From assembly GCF_051401765.1 (NCBI RefSeq), contig NW_027480594.1, positions 744,001 through 808,000 of the forward strand: 64,000 nt of DNA, in the 5' to 3' direction. The notes beneath the pieces are model-generated. The model ran no database searches, had not been told where the DNA came from, and was given only the letters and a program-made list of their open reading frames with translations. Numbering within the stretch: position 1 is the stretch's first letter; every line of letters starts with the position of its first letter. The DNA is from Calliopsis andreniformis. Taxonomy: Eukaryota > Arthropoda > Insecta > Hymenoptera > Andrenidae. The position numbers and the translations under genes were made by a program. Shown in pieces: positions 24,601 through 35,339 of this stretch.

Positions 24601-26990
24601 ATTATCAGTTCTCAAACCTCAATCCTCAATCCTCTGTCCTCAAACCTCAATCCTCAACCATCAGTCCTCGTCCTCAATCCTCAACCCTCAATAATCAATC
24701 CGCAATCTTCAATCATCAATACTCAATCTTCAATCCTCAATCCTATATACTCAATACTCAATCCTCAATACTCAATCCTCAATGTTCAATCCTCAATACT
24801 CAATCTTCAATCCTCAATCCTCAATCCTCAATCCTCAATACTCAATCGTCAATCCCCAATCCCCAATCCTCAACCTTCAATCCTCAATCCTCAATCCTCA
24901 ATCCTCAATCCTCAATCCTCAATGTTCAATCCTCTATACTCAATCTTCAATCCTCAATCCTCAATCCTCAATCCTCAATACTCATTCTTCAATCTTCAAT
25001 ACCCAATCCTCACTCTTAAATCCTGAATCCTCAATCCTCAATTCTCAATCAGCAATCCCCAATCCTCAGACCTCAATCTTCAATCCTCAATCCTCAATCC
25101 TCAATCCTCAGTCCTCATTCTTCAATCCTCAGTACCCAATCCTCAATCTTCAATCCTCAATCCTCAATCCCCAATCCTCAATCGTCAATCCGCAATCCTC
25201 AATCCTCAGTCATCAATCCTCAACTTTCAATACTCAATCCTCAATCCTCAATTCTCAATCCACAATTCTCAATCCTCAATCCTCAATCCTCAAACCAGAA
25301 TCCTCAACCGTCTGTCCTCGTCCTCAATCCTCAACCCTCTATCCTCAATCCTCAATCTTCAATCATCAATACTCAATCTTCAATCCTCAATCCTCTATCC
25401 TCAATCCTCATTCCTCAAACCTCAATCCTCAACCCTCAGTCCTTATCCTCAATCCTCAATCTTCAATCCTCAATAATCAATATTCAATCCTAGATCCTCA
25501 GTCCCCAATCCTCAATCCTTAATCCTCAATCTTCAATCCTCAATCCCCAGTCCTCAATCTTGAATCCTCAATGCTCCATCCTCAATCCTCTATCCTCAGT
25601 CGTCAGTCCTCAACCCTCAATCCTCAAACATCAATCCTCAACAGTCAGTCCTCGTCGTCAACCCTCAACACCCAATCCTCAATCCTCAATCTTCAATCAT
25701 CAATACACAATCTTCAATACTCAATCCTCAGTCCTCAATACTCAACCATCAATACTCAATTCGCAATCCTCAATCGCTAATCCTCAATCTTCAATCCTCA
25801 ATCCCCAGTCCTCAATCTTCAATCCTCAATGCTCAGTCCTCAATCCTCAATCCTCAGTCCTCAATCCTCAATCCTCAATCCTCAATCCTCAATCTTCAAT
25901 CCTCAATACTCAATCTTCAATGCCCAATCCTCAATTCTCAATCGTCATTACTCAATCCTCAATCGTCAATCCTCAATCTCCAATCCTCAATCTTCAATCC
26001 TCAATCCTCAATCCTCAATCCTCAATCCTCAACCTTCAATCCTCAATACTCAATCTTCAATCCTCAATCCTCAATCCTCAATCCTCAATCCTCAATCCTC
26101 AATCCTCAATGTTCAATCCGCAATACCCAATCCTCAATCTTCAATCCTCAGTCCTCAATCCTCAATCCTCAACATTCAACACACAACCCTCAACCACCAA
26201 TCCTCAATACTCAACCATCAATCCTCAATTCTCAATAGTCAATAGAGTATACTGAATTCTCGTGGTTCAATACTCAATCCACACTATTCAATAATCAAAT
26301 CTCAAATCTCAAACATCAATTCTCAACACTCAATCCTCAACACTCAGTCCTCTCTCTTCAATCCTCCATCCTCAACCCTCAATCCTCAAGCGTCAATCCT
26401 CAATCCTCAATCCTCAACCCTCAATCCTCAGTCCTCAAACCTCAATCCCGTATCCTCAATCCTGAATACTCAATCTTTAGCCCTCAGTCCTCAGCAGTCA
26501 AATGTCAATCCTCAATCCCCAATAGAATATCCTCAATTCACAGTCTTCAATTCTCAATCCCCAATCTTCAATCTTCAAATCTCCATCCACAAACATCAAT
26601 TCCCATCACTCAACCCTCAACACTAAGTCCACAATCTTCAATCCTCAACCCTCAATCCTCAACCTTCAATCCTCAATACTCAATCTTCAATCCTCAATCC
26701 TCAATTCTCAATCCTCAATACTCAATCCTCAATTCTCTATCCTCAATCCCCAATCCTCAATCTTCAATCCTCAATCCTCAATCCTCAGTCATCAATCCTC
26801 AACCTTCGATACTCAATCCTCAATCCTCAACCCTCAGCAATCATCCTCCATCCTCAATTCTCAATCCTCAATGCTCAATCTTCAGTCCCCAATACTCAAT
26901 CTACAATCCTCAATCCTCAATCCTCAATCCTCAATCCTCAATCCTCATTCATCAATTCTCAATCTTCAATACTCAATCCTCAATCCTCAA
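24601..26990 (+). repeat. Tandem duplication of period 4188 bp, copy 1
   Basis: This matches 28789-31178 base for base at a constant offset of 4188 over about 2390 bp. The differences I found by hand are single substitutions: ATCGTCATTACTC here versus ATCGTCAGTACTC near 30137, and CCCCAATCCTC near 26752 versus CCCCAAACCTC near 30940. Homology begins at or slightly before ATTATCAGTTCTC and ends where CCCTCAGCCC here is replaced by TCCTTAATCC in the other copy. It carries diverged forms of both block-1 modules, near 26245 and 26524. Confidence 0.9.
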
Positions 26991-28788
26991 CCCTCAGCCC
27001 TCATCCTCCATCCTCAATCCTCAATCCTCAATCCTCAACCTTTAGTCCCCAATACTCAATCTACAATCCTCAATCCTCAATCCTCAATCCTCAATCCTCA
27101 TTCTTCAATCCTCAATCCTCAATCCTCAATCCTCAATCCTCAATCCTCAGTCATCAATCCTCAACCTTCAATACTCAATCCTCAATCCTCAATACTCAAT
27201 CCTCAATCTTCAGTCCTCAATAATCAATTTTCAATCCTAGATCCTCAATTCCCAATCCTCAATCCTTAATCCTCAATCTTCAATCCTCAATCCCCAGTCC
27301 TTAATCTTCAATCCTCAATGCTCCATCCTCAATCCTCAATCCTCAGTCCTCAGTCCTCAACCCTCAATCCTCAAACCTCAAACCTCAACCGTCAGCCCTC
27401 GTCCTCAACCCTCAATCCTCAATCCTCAATCTTCAATCATCAATACTCAATCTTCAATCCTCAATGCTCAATCTACAATCCCCAATCATCAATCCTCAAT
27501 CCTCAATCCTCATTCTTCAATCCTCAATACCCAATCCTCAATCTTCAACCTTCAATCCTCAATCCTCAATCTTCAATCCTCAATGCTCCATCCTCTATCC
27601 TCAATCCTCAGACCTCAGTCTTCAAACGTCAATCCTCAAACTTCAATCCTCAGCCGTCAGTCCTCGTCCTCAACCCTCAACCCTCTACCCTCAATACTCA
27701 ATCCTCAATCTTCAATCATCAATAATCAATCTTCAATCCTAAATCCTCAATCCTTAATCCTCAATCCTCAACCCTCAATATTTAACACACAACTCTCAAC
27801 CACCAATCCTCAATTCTCAACCATCAATTCTCAATTCTCAATACTCAACAGAATATCCTGAATTCTCATCGTACAATACTCAATCCATAAAAATCAATAA
27901 TCAAGTCTCAATCCTCAAACATCAATCCTCAACACTCAATCCTCAACACTCAGTCCTTTCTCTTCAATCCTCCATCCTCAGTCCTCAATCCTCAATCCTC
28001 AATCCCCAATCTTCAATCCTCAACACTCAATCTTCAATCCTCAATCCTCAATCCTCAATCCTCAACCCTCATTCTTCAATCCTCAATCCTCAATCCTCAA
28101 TCCTCAAACCTCAGTCACAAATCCTCAACCTTCAATACTCAATCCTCAATCCTCAATCCTCAATCCTCAAACCTCAATCCTCATTCCTTAAACATCAATC
28201 CTCAAACCTCAGTCCTCATCCTCAATTCTCAACCCTCAATCCTCAATCCTCAAACCACAATCCTCAACCTTCAGTCCTCGTCCTCAGCCCTCAACCCTCA
28301 ATCCTCAGTCCTGAATCTTCAATCAACAATACTCAATCTTCAATCCTGAATCCTCAATCCTCAATCCTCATTCCTCAAACCTAAACCCTCAAACTTCAGT
28401 CCTTATCCTCAGTTCTCATTTCTCAATCCTCAATCCTCAATCTTCAATCTGCAACCCTCAATAATCAATTTTCAATCCTAGATCATCAATCCCCAATCCT
28501 CAATCCTTAATCCTCAATATTCAATCCTCAATTCCCAGTCCTCAATCTTCAATCCTCAATGCTCCATACTCAATCCTCAATCCTCAGTCCTCAGTCCTCA
28601 ACCCTCAATCCTCAAACCTCAATCCTCAACCGTCAGTCCTCGTCCTCAACCCTCAACCCTCAATCCTCAATCCTCAACCTTCAATCATCAATACTCAATC
28701 TTCAATCCTCAATACTCAATCTTCAATCCCCAATCATCAGTCCTCAATCCTCAATCCTCAATCCTCAATCTTCAATTCTCAATCCTCA
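26991..28788 (+). repeat. Spacer of the 4188-bp duplication
   Basis: This heptamer array is unique within the 4188-bp period. It contains the 27021-27724 segment, then an AACAGAATATCCTGAATTC module near 27847 with ATTCATAAAAATCAATAATC-like downstream sequence related to 22027 and 31674, then ordinary heptamers and a CAATCCTAGATCATCAATCC mark near 28475. No gene is seen. Confidence 0.75.
27021..27724 (+). repeat. Segmental duplicate (pair with 21151-21854), copy 2
   Basis: This is the second copy of 21151-21854. It sits between the two 2.4-kb arms of the 4188-bp duplication and is not itself present twice there. On its left the array has one more CCTCAAT than the 21-kb copy before the TTTAGTCCCC mark. 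Confidence 0.85.
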
Positions 28789-31178
28789 ATTATCAGTTCT
28801 CAAACCTCAATCCTCAATCCTCTGTCCTCAAACCTCAATCCTCAACCATCAGTCCTCGTCCTCAATCCTCAACCCTCAATAATCAATCCGCAATCTTCAA
28901 TCATCAATACTCAATCTTCAATCCTCAATCCTATATACTCAATACTCAATCCTCAATACTCAATCCTCAATGTTCAATCCTCAATACTCAATCTTCAATC
29001 CTCAATCCTCAATCCTCAATCCTCAATACTCAATCGTCAATCCCCAATCCCCAATCCTCAACCTTCAATCCTCAATCCTCAATCCTCAATCCTCAATCCT
29101 CAATCCTCAATGTTCAATCCTCTATACTCAATCTTCAATCCTCAATCCTCAATCCTCAATCCTCAATACTCATTCTTCAATCTTCAATACCCAATCCTCA
29201 CTCTTAAATCCTGAATCCTCAATCCTCAATTCTCAATCAGCAATCCCCAATCCTCAGACCTCAATCTTCAATCCTCAATCCTCAATCCTCAATCCTCAGT
29301 CCTCATTCTTCAATCCTCAGTACCCAATCCTCAATCTTCAATCCTCAATCCTCAATCCCCAATCCTCAATCGTCAATCCGCAATCCTCAATCCTCAGTCA
29401 TCAATCCTCAACTTTCAATACTCAATCCTCAATCCTCAATTCTCAATCCACAATTCTCAATCCTCAATCCTCAATCCTCAAACCAGAATCCTCAACCGTC
29501 TGTCCTCGTCCTCAATCCTCAACCCTCTATCCTCAATCCTCAATCTTCAATCATCAATACTCAATCTTCAATCCTCAATCCTCTATCCTCAATCCTCATT
29601 CCTCAAACCTCAATCCTCAACCCTCAGTCCTTATCCTCAATCCTCAATCTTCAATCCTCAATAATCAATATTCAATCCTAGATCCTCAGTCCCCAATCCT
29701 CAATCCTTAATCCTCAATCTTCAATCCTCAATCCCCAGTCCTCAATCTTGAATCCTCAATGCTCCATCCTCAATCCTCTATCCTCAGTCGTCAGTCCTCA
29801 ACCCTCAATCCTCAAACATCAATCCTCAACAGTCAGTCCTCGTCGTCAACCCTCAACACCCAATCCTCAATCCTCAATCTTCAATCATCAATACACAATC
29901 TTCAATACTCAATCCTCAGTCCTCAATACTCAACCATCAATACTCAATTCGCAATCCTCAATCGCTAATCCTCAATCTTCAATCCTCAATCCCCAGTCCT
30001 CAATCTTCAATCCTCAATGCTCAGTCCTCAATCCTCAATCCTCAGTCCTCAATCCTCAATCCTCAATCCTCAATCCTCAATCTTCAATCCTCAATACTCA
30101 ATCTTCAATGCCCAATCCTCAATTCTCAATCGTCAGTACTCAATCCTCAATCGTCAATCCTCAATCTCCAATCCTCAATCTTCAATCCTCAATCCTCAAT
30201 CCTCAATCCTCAATCCTCAACCTTCAATCCTCAATACTCAATCTTCAATCCTCAATCCTCAATCCTCAATCCTCAATCCTCAATCCTCAATCCTCAATGT
30301 TCAATCCGCAATACCCAATCCTCAATCTTCAATCCTCAGTCCTCAATCCTCAATCCTCAACATTCAACACACAACCCTCAACCACCAATCCTCAATACTC
30401 AACCATCAATCCTCAATTCTCAATAGTCAATAGAGTATACTGAATTCTCGTGGTTCAATACTCAATCCACACTATTCAATAATCAAATCTCAAATCTCAA
30501 ACATCAATTCTCAACACTCAATCCTCAACACTCAGTCCTCTCTCTTCAATCCTCCATCCTCAACCCTCAATCCTCAAGCGTCAATCCTCAATCCTCAATC
30601 CTCAACCCTCAATCCTCAGTCCTCAAACCTCAATCCCGTATCCTCAATCCTGAATACTCAATCTTTAGCCCTCAGTCCTCAGCAGTCAAATGTCAATCCT
30701 CAATCCCCAATAGAATATCCTCAATTCACAGTCTTCAATTCTCAATCCCCAATCTTCAATCTTCAAATCTCCATCCACAAACATCAATTCCCATCACTCA
30801 ACCCTCAACACTAAGTCCACAATCTTCAATCCTCAACCCTCAATCCTCAACCTTCAATCCTCAATACTCAATCTTCAATCCTCAATCCTCAATTCTCAAT
30901 CCTCAATACTCAATCCTCAATTCTCTATCCTCAATCCCCAAACCTCAATCTTCAATCCTCAATCCTCAATCCTCAGTCATCAATCCTCAACCTTCGATAC
31001 TCAATCCTCAATCCTCAACCCTCAGCAATCATCCTCCATCCTCAATTCTCAATCCTCAATGCTCAATCTTCAGTCCCCAATACTCAATCTACAATCCTCA
31101 ATCCTCAATCCTCAATCCTCAATCCTCAATCCTCATTCATCAATTCTCAATCTTCAATACTCAATCCTCAATCCTCAA
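28789..31178 (+). repeat. Tandem duplication of period 4188 bp, copy 2
   Basis: This is the second copy of 24601-26990, with the same landmarks 4188 bp downstream, including GAGTATACTGAATTCTCGTG (near 30433), a private variant of the GAGTATCC module. The shared private variants and near-absence of differences show that the two copies are products of one recent event. The unmatched 1.8 kb between the copies (26991-28788) contains the segment shared with 21151-21854. Confidence 0.9.
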
Positions 31179-33119
31179 TCCTTAATCCTCAATCCTCAAT
31201 CCTCAATCCTCAATTCTCATTCCTCAAACCTCAATCCTCAAACCTCAGTCCTCATACTCAATTCTCAATTCTCAATCCTCAATCCTCATCCTCAACCTTC
31301 AATCCTAAATAATCAATATTCATTCCTAGATCCTCAATCCCCAATCCTCAATCGTTAATCCTCAATCTTCAATCCTCAATCCCCAATCCTCAATCTTCAA
31401 TCCTCAATGCTCCATTCTCTATCCTCAATCCTCAGTCCCCAGTCTTCAACCGTCAATCCTCAAACCTCAATCCTCAACCGTCAGTCCTCGTCCTCAACCC
31501 TCAAACCTCTACACTCAATACTCAATCCTCAATCTTCAATGATCAATACTCAATCTTCAATCCTCAATCCTCAATCCTTAATCCTCAATCCTCAATCCTC
31601 AATATTTAACACACCACCCTCAGCCATCAATCCTCAATTCTCAACCATCAATTCTCAATTCTCAATACTCAACAGAATATCCTGAATTCTCCTCGTACAA
31701 TACTCAATCCACAAAAATCAATAATCAAATCTCAATCCTCAATCCTCAATCCTCAATCCTCAATCCTCAACCTTCAGTCCCCAATACTCAATCTACAATC
31801 CTCAATCCTCAATCCTCAATCCTCAATCCTCATTCTTCAATCCTCAATCCTCAATCCTCAATCCTCAATCCTCAGTCATCAATCCTCAACCTTCAATACT
31901 CAATCCTCAATCCTCAATACTCAATCCTCAACACTCAATCCTCATTCCTCAAACCTCAATCCTCAAACCTCAGTCCTCATCCTCAATTCTCAATCCTCAT
32001 TCCTCAAACCACAATCCTCAACCCTCAGTCCTCATGCTCAATTCTCAGTTCTCAATCCTCAATCCTCAATCCTCAACCCTCAGTCCTCATTCCTTAAACA
32101 TCAATCCTCAAAGCTCAGTCCTCATCCTCAATTCTCAACCCTCAATCCTCAATCCTCAAATCACAATCCTCAACCTTCAGTCCTCGTCCTCAATCCTCAA
32201 CCCTCAATCCTCAATCCTGAATCTTCAATCATCAATACTCAATCTTCAATCCTCAATCCTCAATCCTCAAACCTCAGTCCTCATCCTCAATTCTCAATCC
32301 TCATTCCTCAAACCACATTCCTCAAACCTCAGTCCTCATCCTCAATTCCCAATTCTCAATTCTCAATCCTCAATCCTCAACCCTCAATCTTCAATCCTCA
32401 ATTCTCAACCTTCAATCCTCAATACTCAACCGTCAATCATCAATTCGCAATTCTCAATAGAATATCCTGGATTCTCAGGATTCAATACTCAAACCTCAAT
32501 CCTCAACCCTCAGCCCTCATCCTCCATCCTCAATCCTCAATCCTCAATCCTCAACCTTCAGTCCCCAATACTCAATCTACAATCCTCAATCCTCAATCCT
32601 CAATCCTCAATCCTCATTCTTCAATCCTCAATCCTCAATCCTCAATCCTCAATCCTCAATCTTCAATCCTCAATTCTCAACCTTCAACCCTCAATACTCA
32701 ACCGTCAATCATCAATTCGCAATACTCAATAGAATATCCTGAATTCTCAGGATTCAATACTCAAACCTCAATCCTCAACCCTCAGCCCTCATCCTCCATC
32801 CTCAATCCTCAATCCTCAATCCTCAATCCTCATTCCTCAAACCTAAATCCTCAAACATCAGTCCTTATCCTCAATTCTCAATTCTCAATCCTCAATCCTC
32901 AATCTTCAATCTTCAATCCTCAATAATCAATTTTCAATCCTAGATCATCAATCCCCAATCCTCAATCCTTAATCCTCAATTTTCAATCCTCAATCCCCAG
33001 TCCTCAATCTTCAATCCTCAATGCTCCATCCTCAATCCTCAATCCTCAGTCCTCAGTCCTCAACCCTCAATCCTCAAACCTCAATCCTCAACCGTCAGTC
33101 CTCGTCCTCAACCCTCAAC
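31179..33119 (+). repeat. Left-half tail before the family change
   Basis: These are mixed heptamers with several short recurrences. AACAGAATATCCTGAATTC lies near 31672. Two AATAGAATATCCTG modules, ending in GATTCTCAGG and GAATTCTCAGG, lie near 32457 and 32729, each followed by TTCAATACTCAAACCTCAAT. They resemble 21066 and 19938 in the irregular domain. CATCCTCAATTCTCAA strings around 32100-32350 are locally repeated. No gene is seen. Confidence 0.7.
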
Positions 33120-33310
33120 CCTCAAACGTCAATCTTCAACCCTCAGTCCTGATCCCCAATACACAACCCTCAATCCTCAATCCTCAATCTTCAATCATCA
33201 ATATTCAATCTTCTGTCCTCAATCCTCAATCCTCAATCCTCAATCCTCAATGTTCAATTCTCAATACCCAATCCTCAATCTTAAATCCTCAATCCTCAAT
33301 CCTCAATCCT
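33120..33310 (+). repeat. Left arm of a 191-bp inverted repeat flanking the switch
   Basis: Reverse-complementing 33895-34085 reproduces this stretch with no indels and about five mismatches in 191 bp by hand comparison (for example CAATCTTCAACC here against CAATATTCAACC there, and CTGATCCCC against CTGGTCCCC). It holds landmarks otherwise seen only in the right-half family: AAACGTCAAT, the GATCCCCAAT segment, and TTCAATTCTCAATACCCAAT followed by CTTAAATCC. The preceding sequence (before 33120) belongs to the left-half family. The family boundary is therefore at 33120, about 190 bp before the polarity boundary. Confidence 0.85.
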
Positions 33311-33321
33311 GATGATTGAGG
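33301..33321. other. Polarity-switch junction of the satellite
   Basis: The last CCTCAAT-polarity bases end at 33310 and the first ATTGAGG-polarity heptamer begins at 33314. The arms CCTCAATC (33301-33308) and GATTGAGG (33314-33321) form a short perfect inverted repeat around the 5-base centre CTGAT. No unique DNA lies between the two polarities. This is the form expected of an inversion breakpoint or a fold-back joint inside the array. A false assembly joint of two satellite contigs would look the same, so read support is what decides it. Confidence 0.9.
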
Positions 33322-33894
33322 ATTGGGTATTGAGGATTGAAGAATGAGGATTGACGATTGAGGATTGAGGCCTGAGGATTGAGAATTGAGAACTGAGGAT
33401 GAGGACTGAGGGCTGAGGGTTAAGGTTTGAGGATGAGGATTGGGGGTTGAGGATTGAGGATTGAGGATTGAGGATTGAGGATTGAGGATTGAGGACTGAG
33501 TATTGAGGATTGAGTATTGAGCATTGAGGATTGAAGATTGAGGACTGTTGATTGAGGATTGAAGATTGAGGATTAAGGATTGAGGATTGAGGATTGAGGT
33601 TTGAGGAATGAGGATTGAGGATTGAGGATTGCGGATTGAGGACGAGGACTGACGGTTGAGGATTGTGGCTTGAGGATTGAGGATTGAGAATTGAGGATGA
33701 GGACTGAGGTTTGAGGATGAGGGCAGAGTGTTGAGGATTGGGTATTGAGGATTGAAGAATGAGGATTGAGGATTGAGGATTGAGGATTGAGGATTGAGGA
33801 TTGAGGATTGAGGATTGAAGATTGATTATTGAGGATTGAAGATTGTGGTTTGAGGGCAGAGGATTGAGGCTTGAGGATTGAGGATTGAGGATTG
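33311..33894 (-). repeat. Spacer between the inverted-repeat arms
   Basis: This is right-half family sequence in minus polarity. The start (GATTGGGTATTGAGGATTGA, GGCCTGAGGATTGAGAATTG) corresponds to the unit beginning again near 34150. It includes the GGACTGTTGATTGAGG mark near 33541 and a TTGAGGCTTGAGG mark near 33866. It is the loop if the flanking 191-bp arms pair. Confidence 0.8.
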
Positions 33895-34085
33895 AGGATT
33901 GAGGATTGAGGATAGAGGATTTAAGATTGAGGATTGGGTATTGAGAATTGAACATTGAGGATTGAGGATTGAGGATTGAGGATTGAGGACTGAAGATTGA
34001 ATATTGATGATTGAAGATTGAGGATTGAGGATTGAGGGTTGTGGATTGGGGACCAGGACTGAGGGTTGAATATTGACGTTTGAGG
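33895..34085 (-). repeat. Right arm of the 191-bp inverted repeat flanking the switch
   Basis: This is the partner of 33120-33310, separated from it by 584 bp (33311-33894). The same module recurs in the right half with its landmark TTTAAGATTGAGGATTGGGT at about 33920, 37302, 44816, 47612, 51609, 53476 and 57821, so this arm is an ordinary member of the right-half family. Only the left arm is out of place in orientation. Confidence 0.85.
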
Positions 34086-35339
34086 ACTGAGGATTGAGGA
34101 TTGAGGATTGAGGATTGAGGATTGAGGATTGAGGATTGAAGATTGAGGATTAGGTATTGAGGATTGAAGAATGAGGATTGAGGATTGAGGATTGAGGCCT
34201 GAGGATTGAGAATTGGGAACTGAGGATGAGGACTGAGGGCTGAGGGTTGAGGTTTGAGGAATGAGGATTGGGGGTTGAGGATTGAGGATTGAGGATTGAG
34301 GATTGAGGATTGAGTACTGAAGATTGAGTATTGATGACTGAGGATTGAGGATTGAGGATTGAGGATTGAAGATTGAGTATTGAGGATTGAAGATTGAGGA
34401 TTGAGGATTGAAGATTGAGGATTGAGTATTGAGGATCGAGGATTCAGAATGAGGGCTGCGGGTTGAGGATTGAGGTTTGAGGATTGAGGACTGAGGATTG
34501 AGGATTGATGACTGAGTATTGAGGATTGAAGATTGAGGATTGAGGATTGAGGATTGAGGATTGAGGATTGAGGATTGAGAATTGAAGATTGAGGATTGGG
34601 GACTGAGTGTTGAGGGTTGAGTGATGAGGATTGATGTTTGAGGATAGAGATTTGAAGATTGCAGATTGAGTATTGAGTATTGAAACCTGTGAATTGAGGA
34701 TATTCTATTGAGGATTGAAGATTGACAACTGATTGTTGAGGACTGAGGGCTGAAGATTGAGGATTCAGGGTTGAGGATTCAGAATTGAGGATTGAAGATT
34801 GAGGATTAAGGATTGAGGATTGAGGATTGAGGTTTGAGGAGTGAGGATTGAGGATTGAGGATTGAGGATTGAGGACGAGGACTGACGGTTGAGGATTGTG
34901 GCTTGAGGATTGAGGATTGAGAATTGAGGATGAGGACTGAGGTTTGAGGATGAGGGCTGAGTGTTGAGGATTGAGGTTTGAGGACTGAGGACTGAGGATT
35001 GAGGATTGAGAATTGAGGATTGAGGATTGAGGATTGAAGATTGAGGATTGGGTATTGAGGATTGAAGAATGAGGATTGAGGATTGAGGATTGAGGTTTGA
35101 GGTACGAGGATTGAGGATTGAGGACTGAGGACTGAGGATTGACGATTGAGTATTGAGCACTGAGGATTGACCATTGAGTATTGAAGATTGAGGGTTGATG
35201 ACTGAGGATTGAGGATTGAGGTATGATGATTGCGGATTGAGTATTGAATATTGTGTGTTGAGGATTGAATATTGAGGATTGAGGATTGAGTGTAGAGGAT
35301 TGAAGATTGAGTATTGAGGATTGAAGATTGAGGATTGAG

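Larger units (their letters stand above)
1..33310 (+). repeat. Degenerate heptamer satellite, CCTCAAT polarity (left half)
   Basis: Tandem 7-bp units with consensus CCTCAAT fill this half without interruption. The plus strand is almost only C, T and A. G appears mainly as single-base variants (CCTCAGT, CGTCAAT, GCTCAAT) or in a few conserved modules. Units of 5 or 6 bp (for example the CCTCA before TCCTCAAT in CCCTCATCCTCAAT) shift the heptamer phase at the same places in different copies, so they are inherited parts of higher-order units and not random noise. No unique sequence, transposon, tRNA or rRNA was seen. The family is not one I can name, and the host is unknown. Confidence 0.97.

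Noticed and set aside
33301..33321. Short inverted repeat as a transcription terminator or origin
   Set aside because: The arms are simply the monomer meeting its complement; there is no T-run, no gene to terminate and no origin motif.
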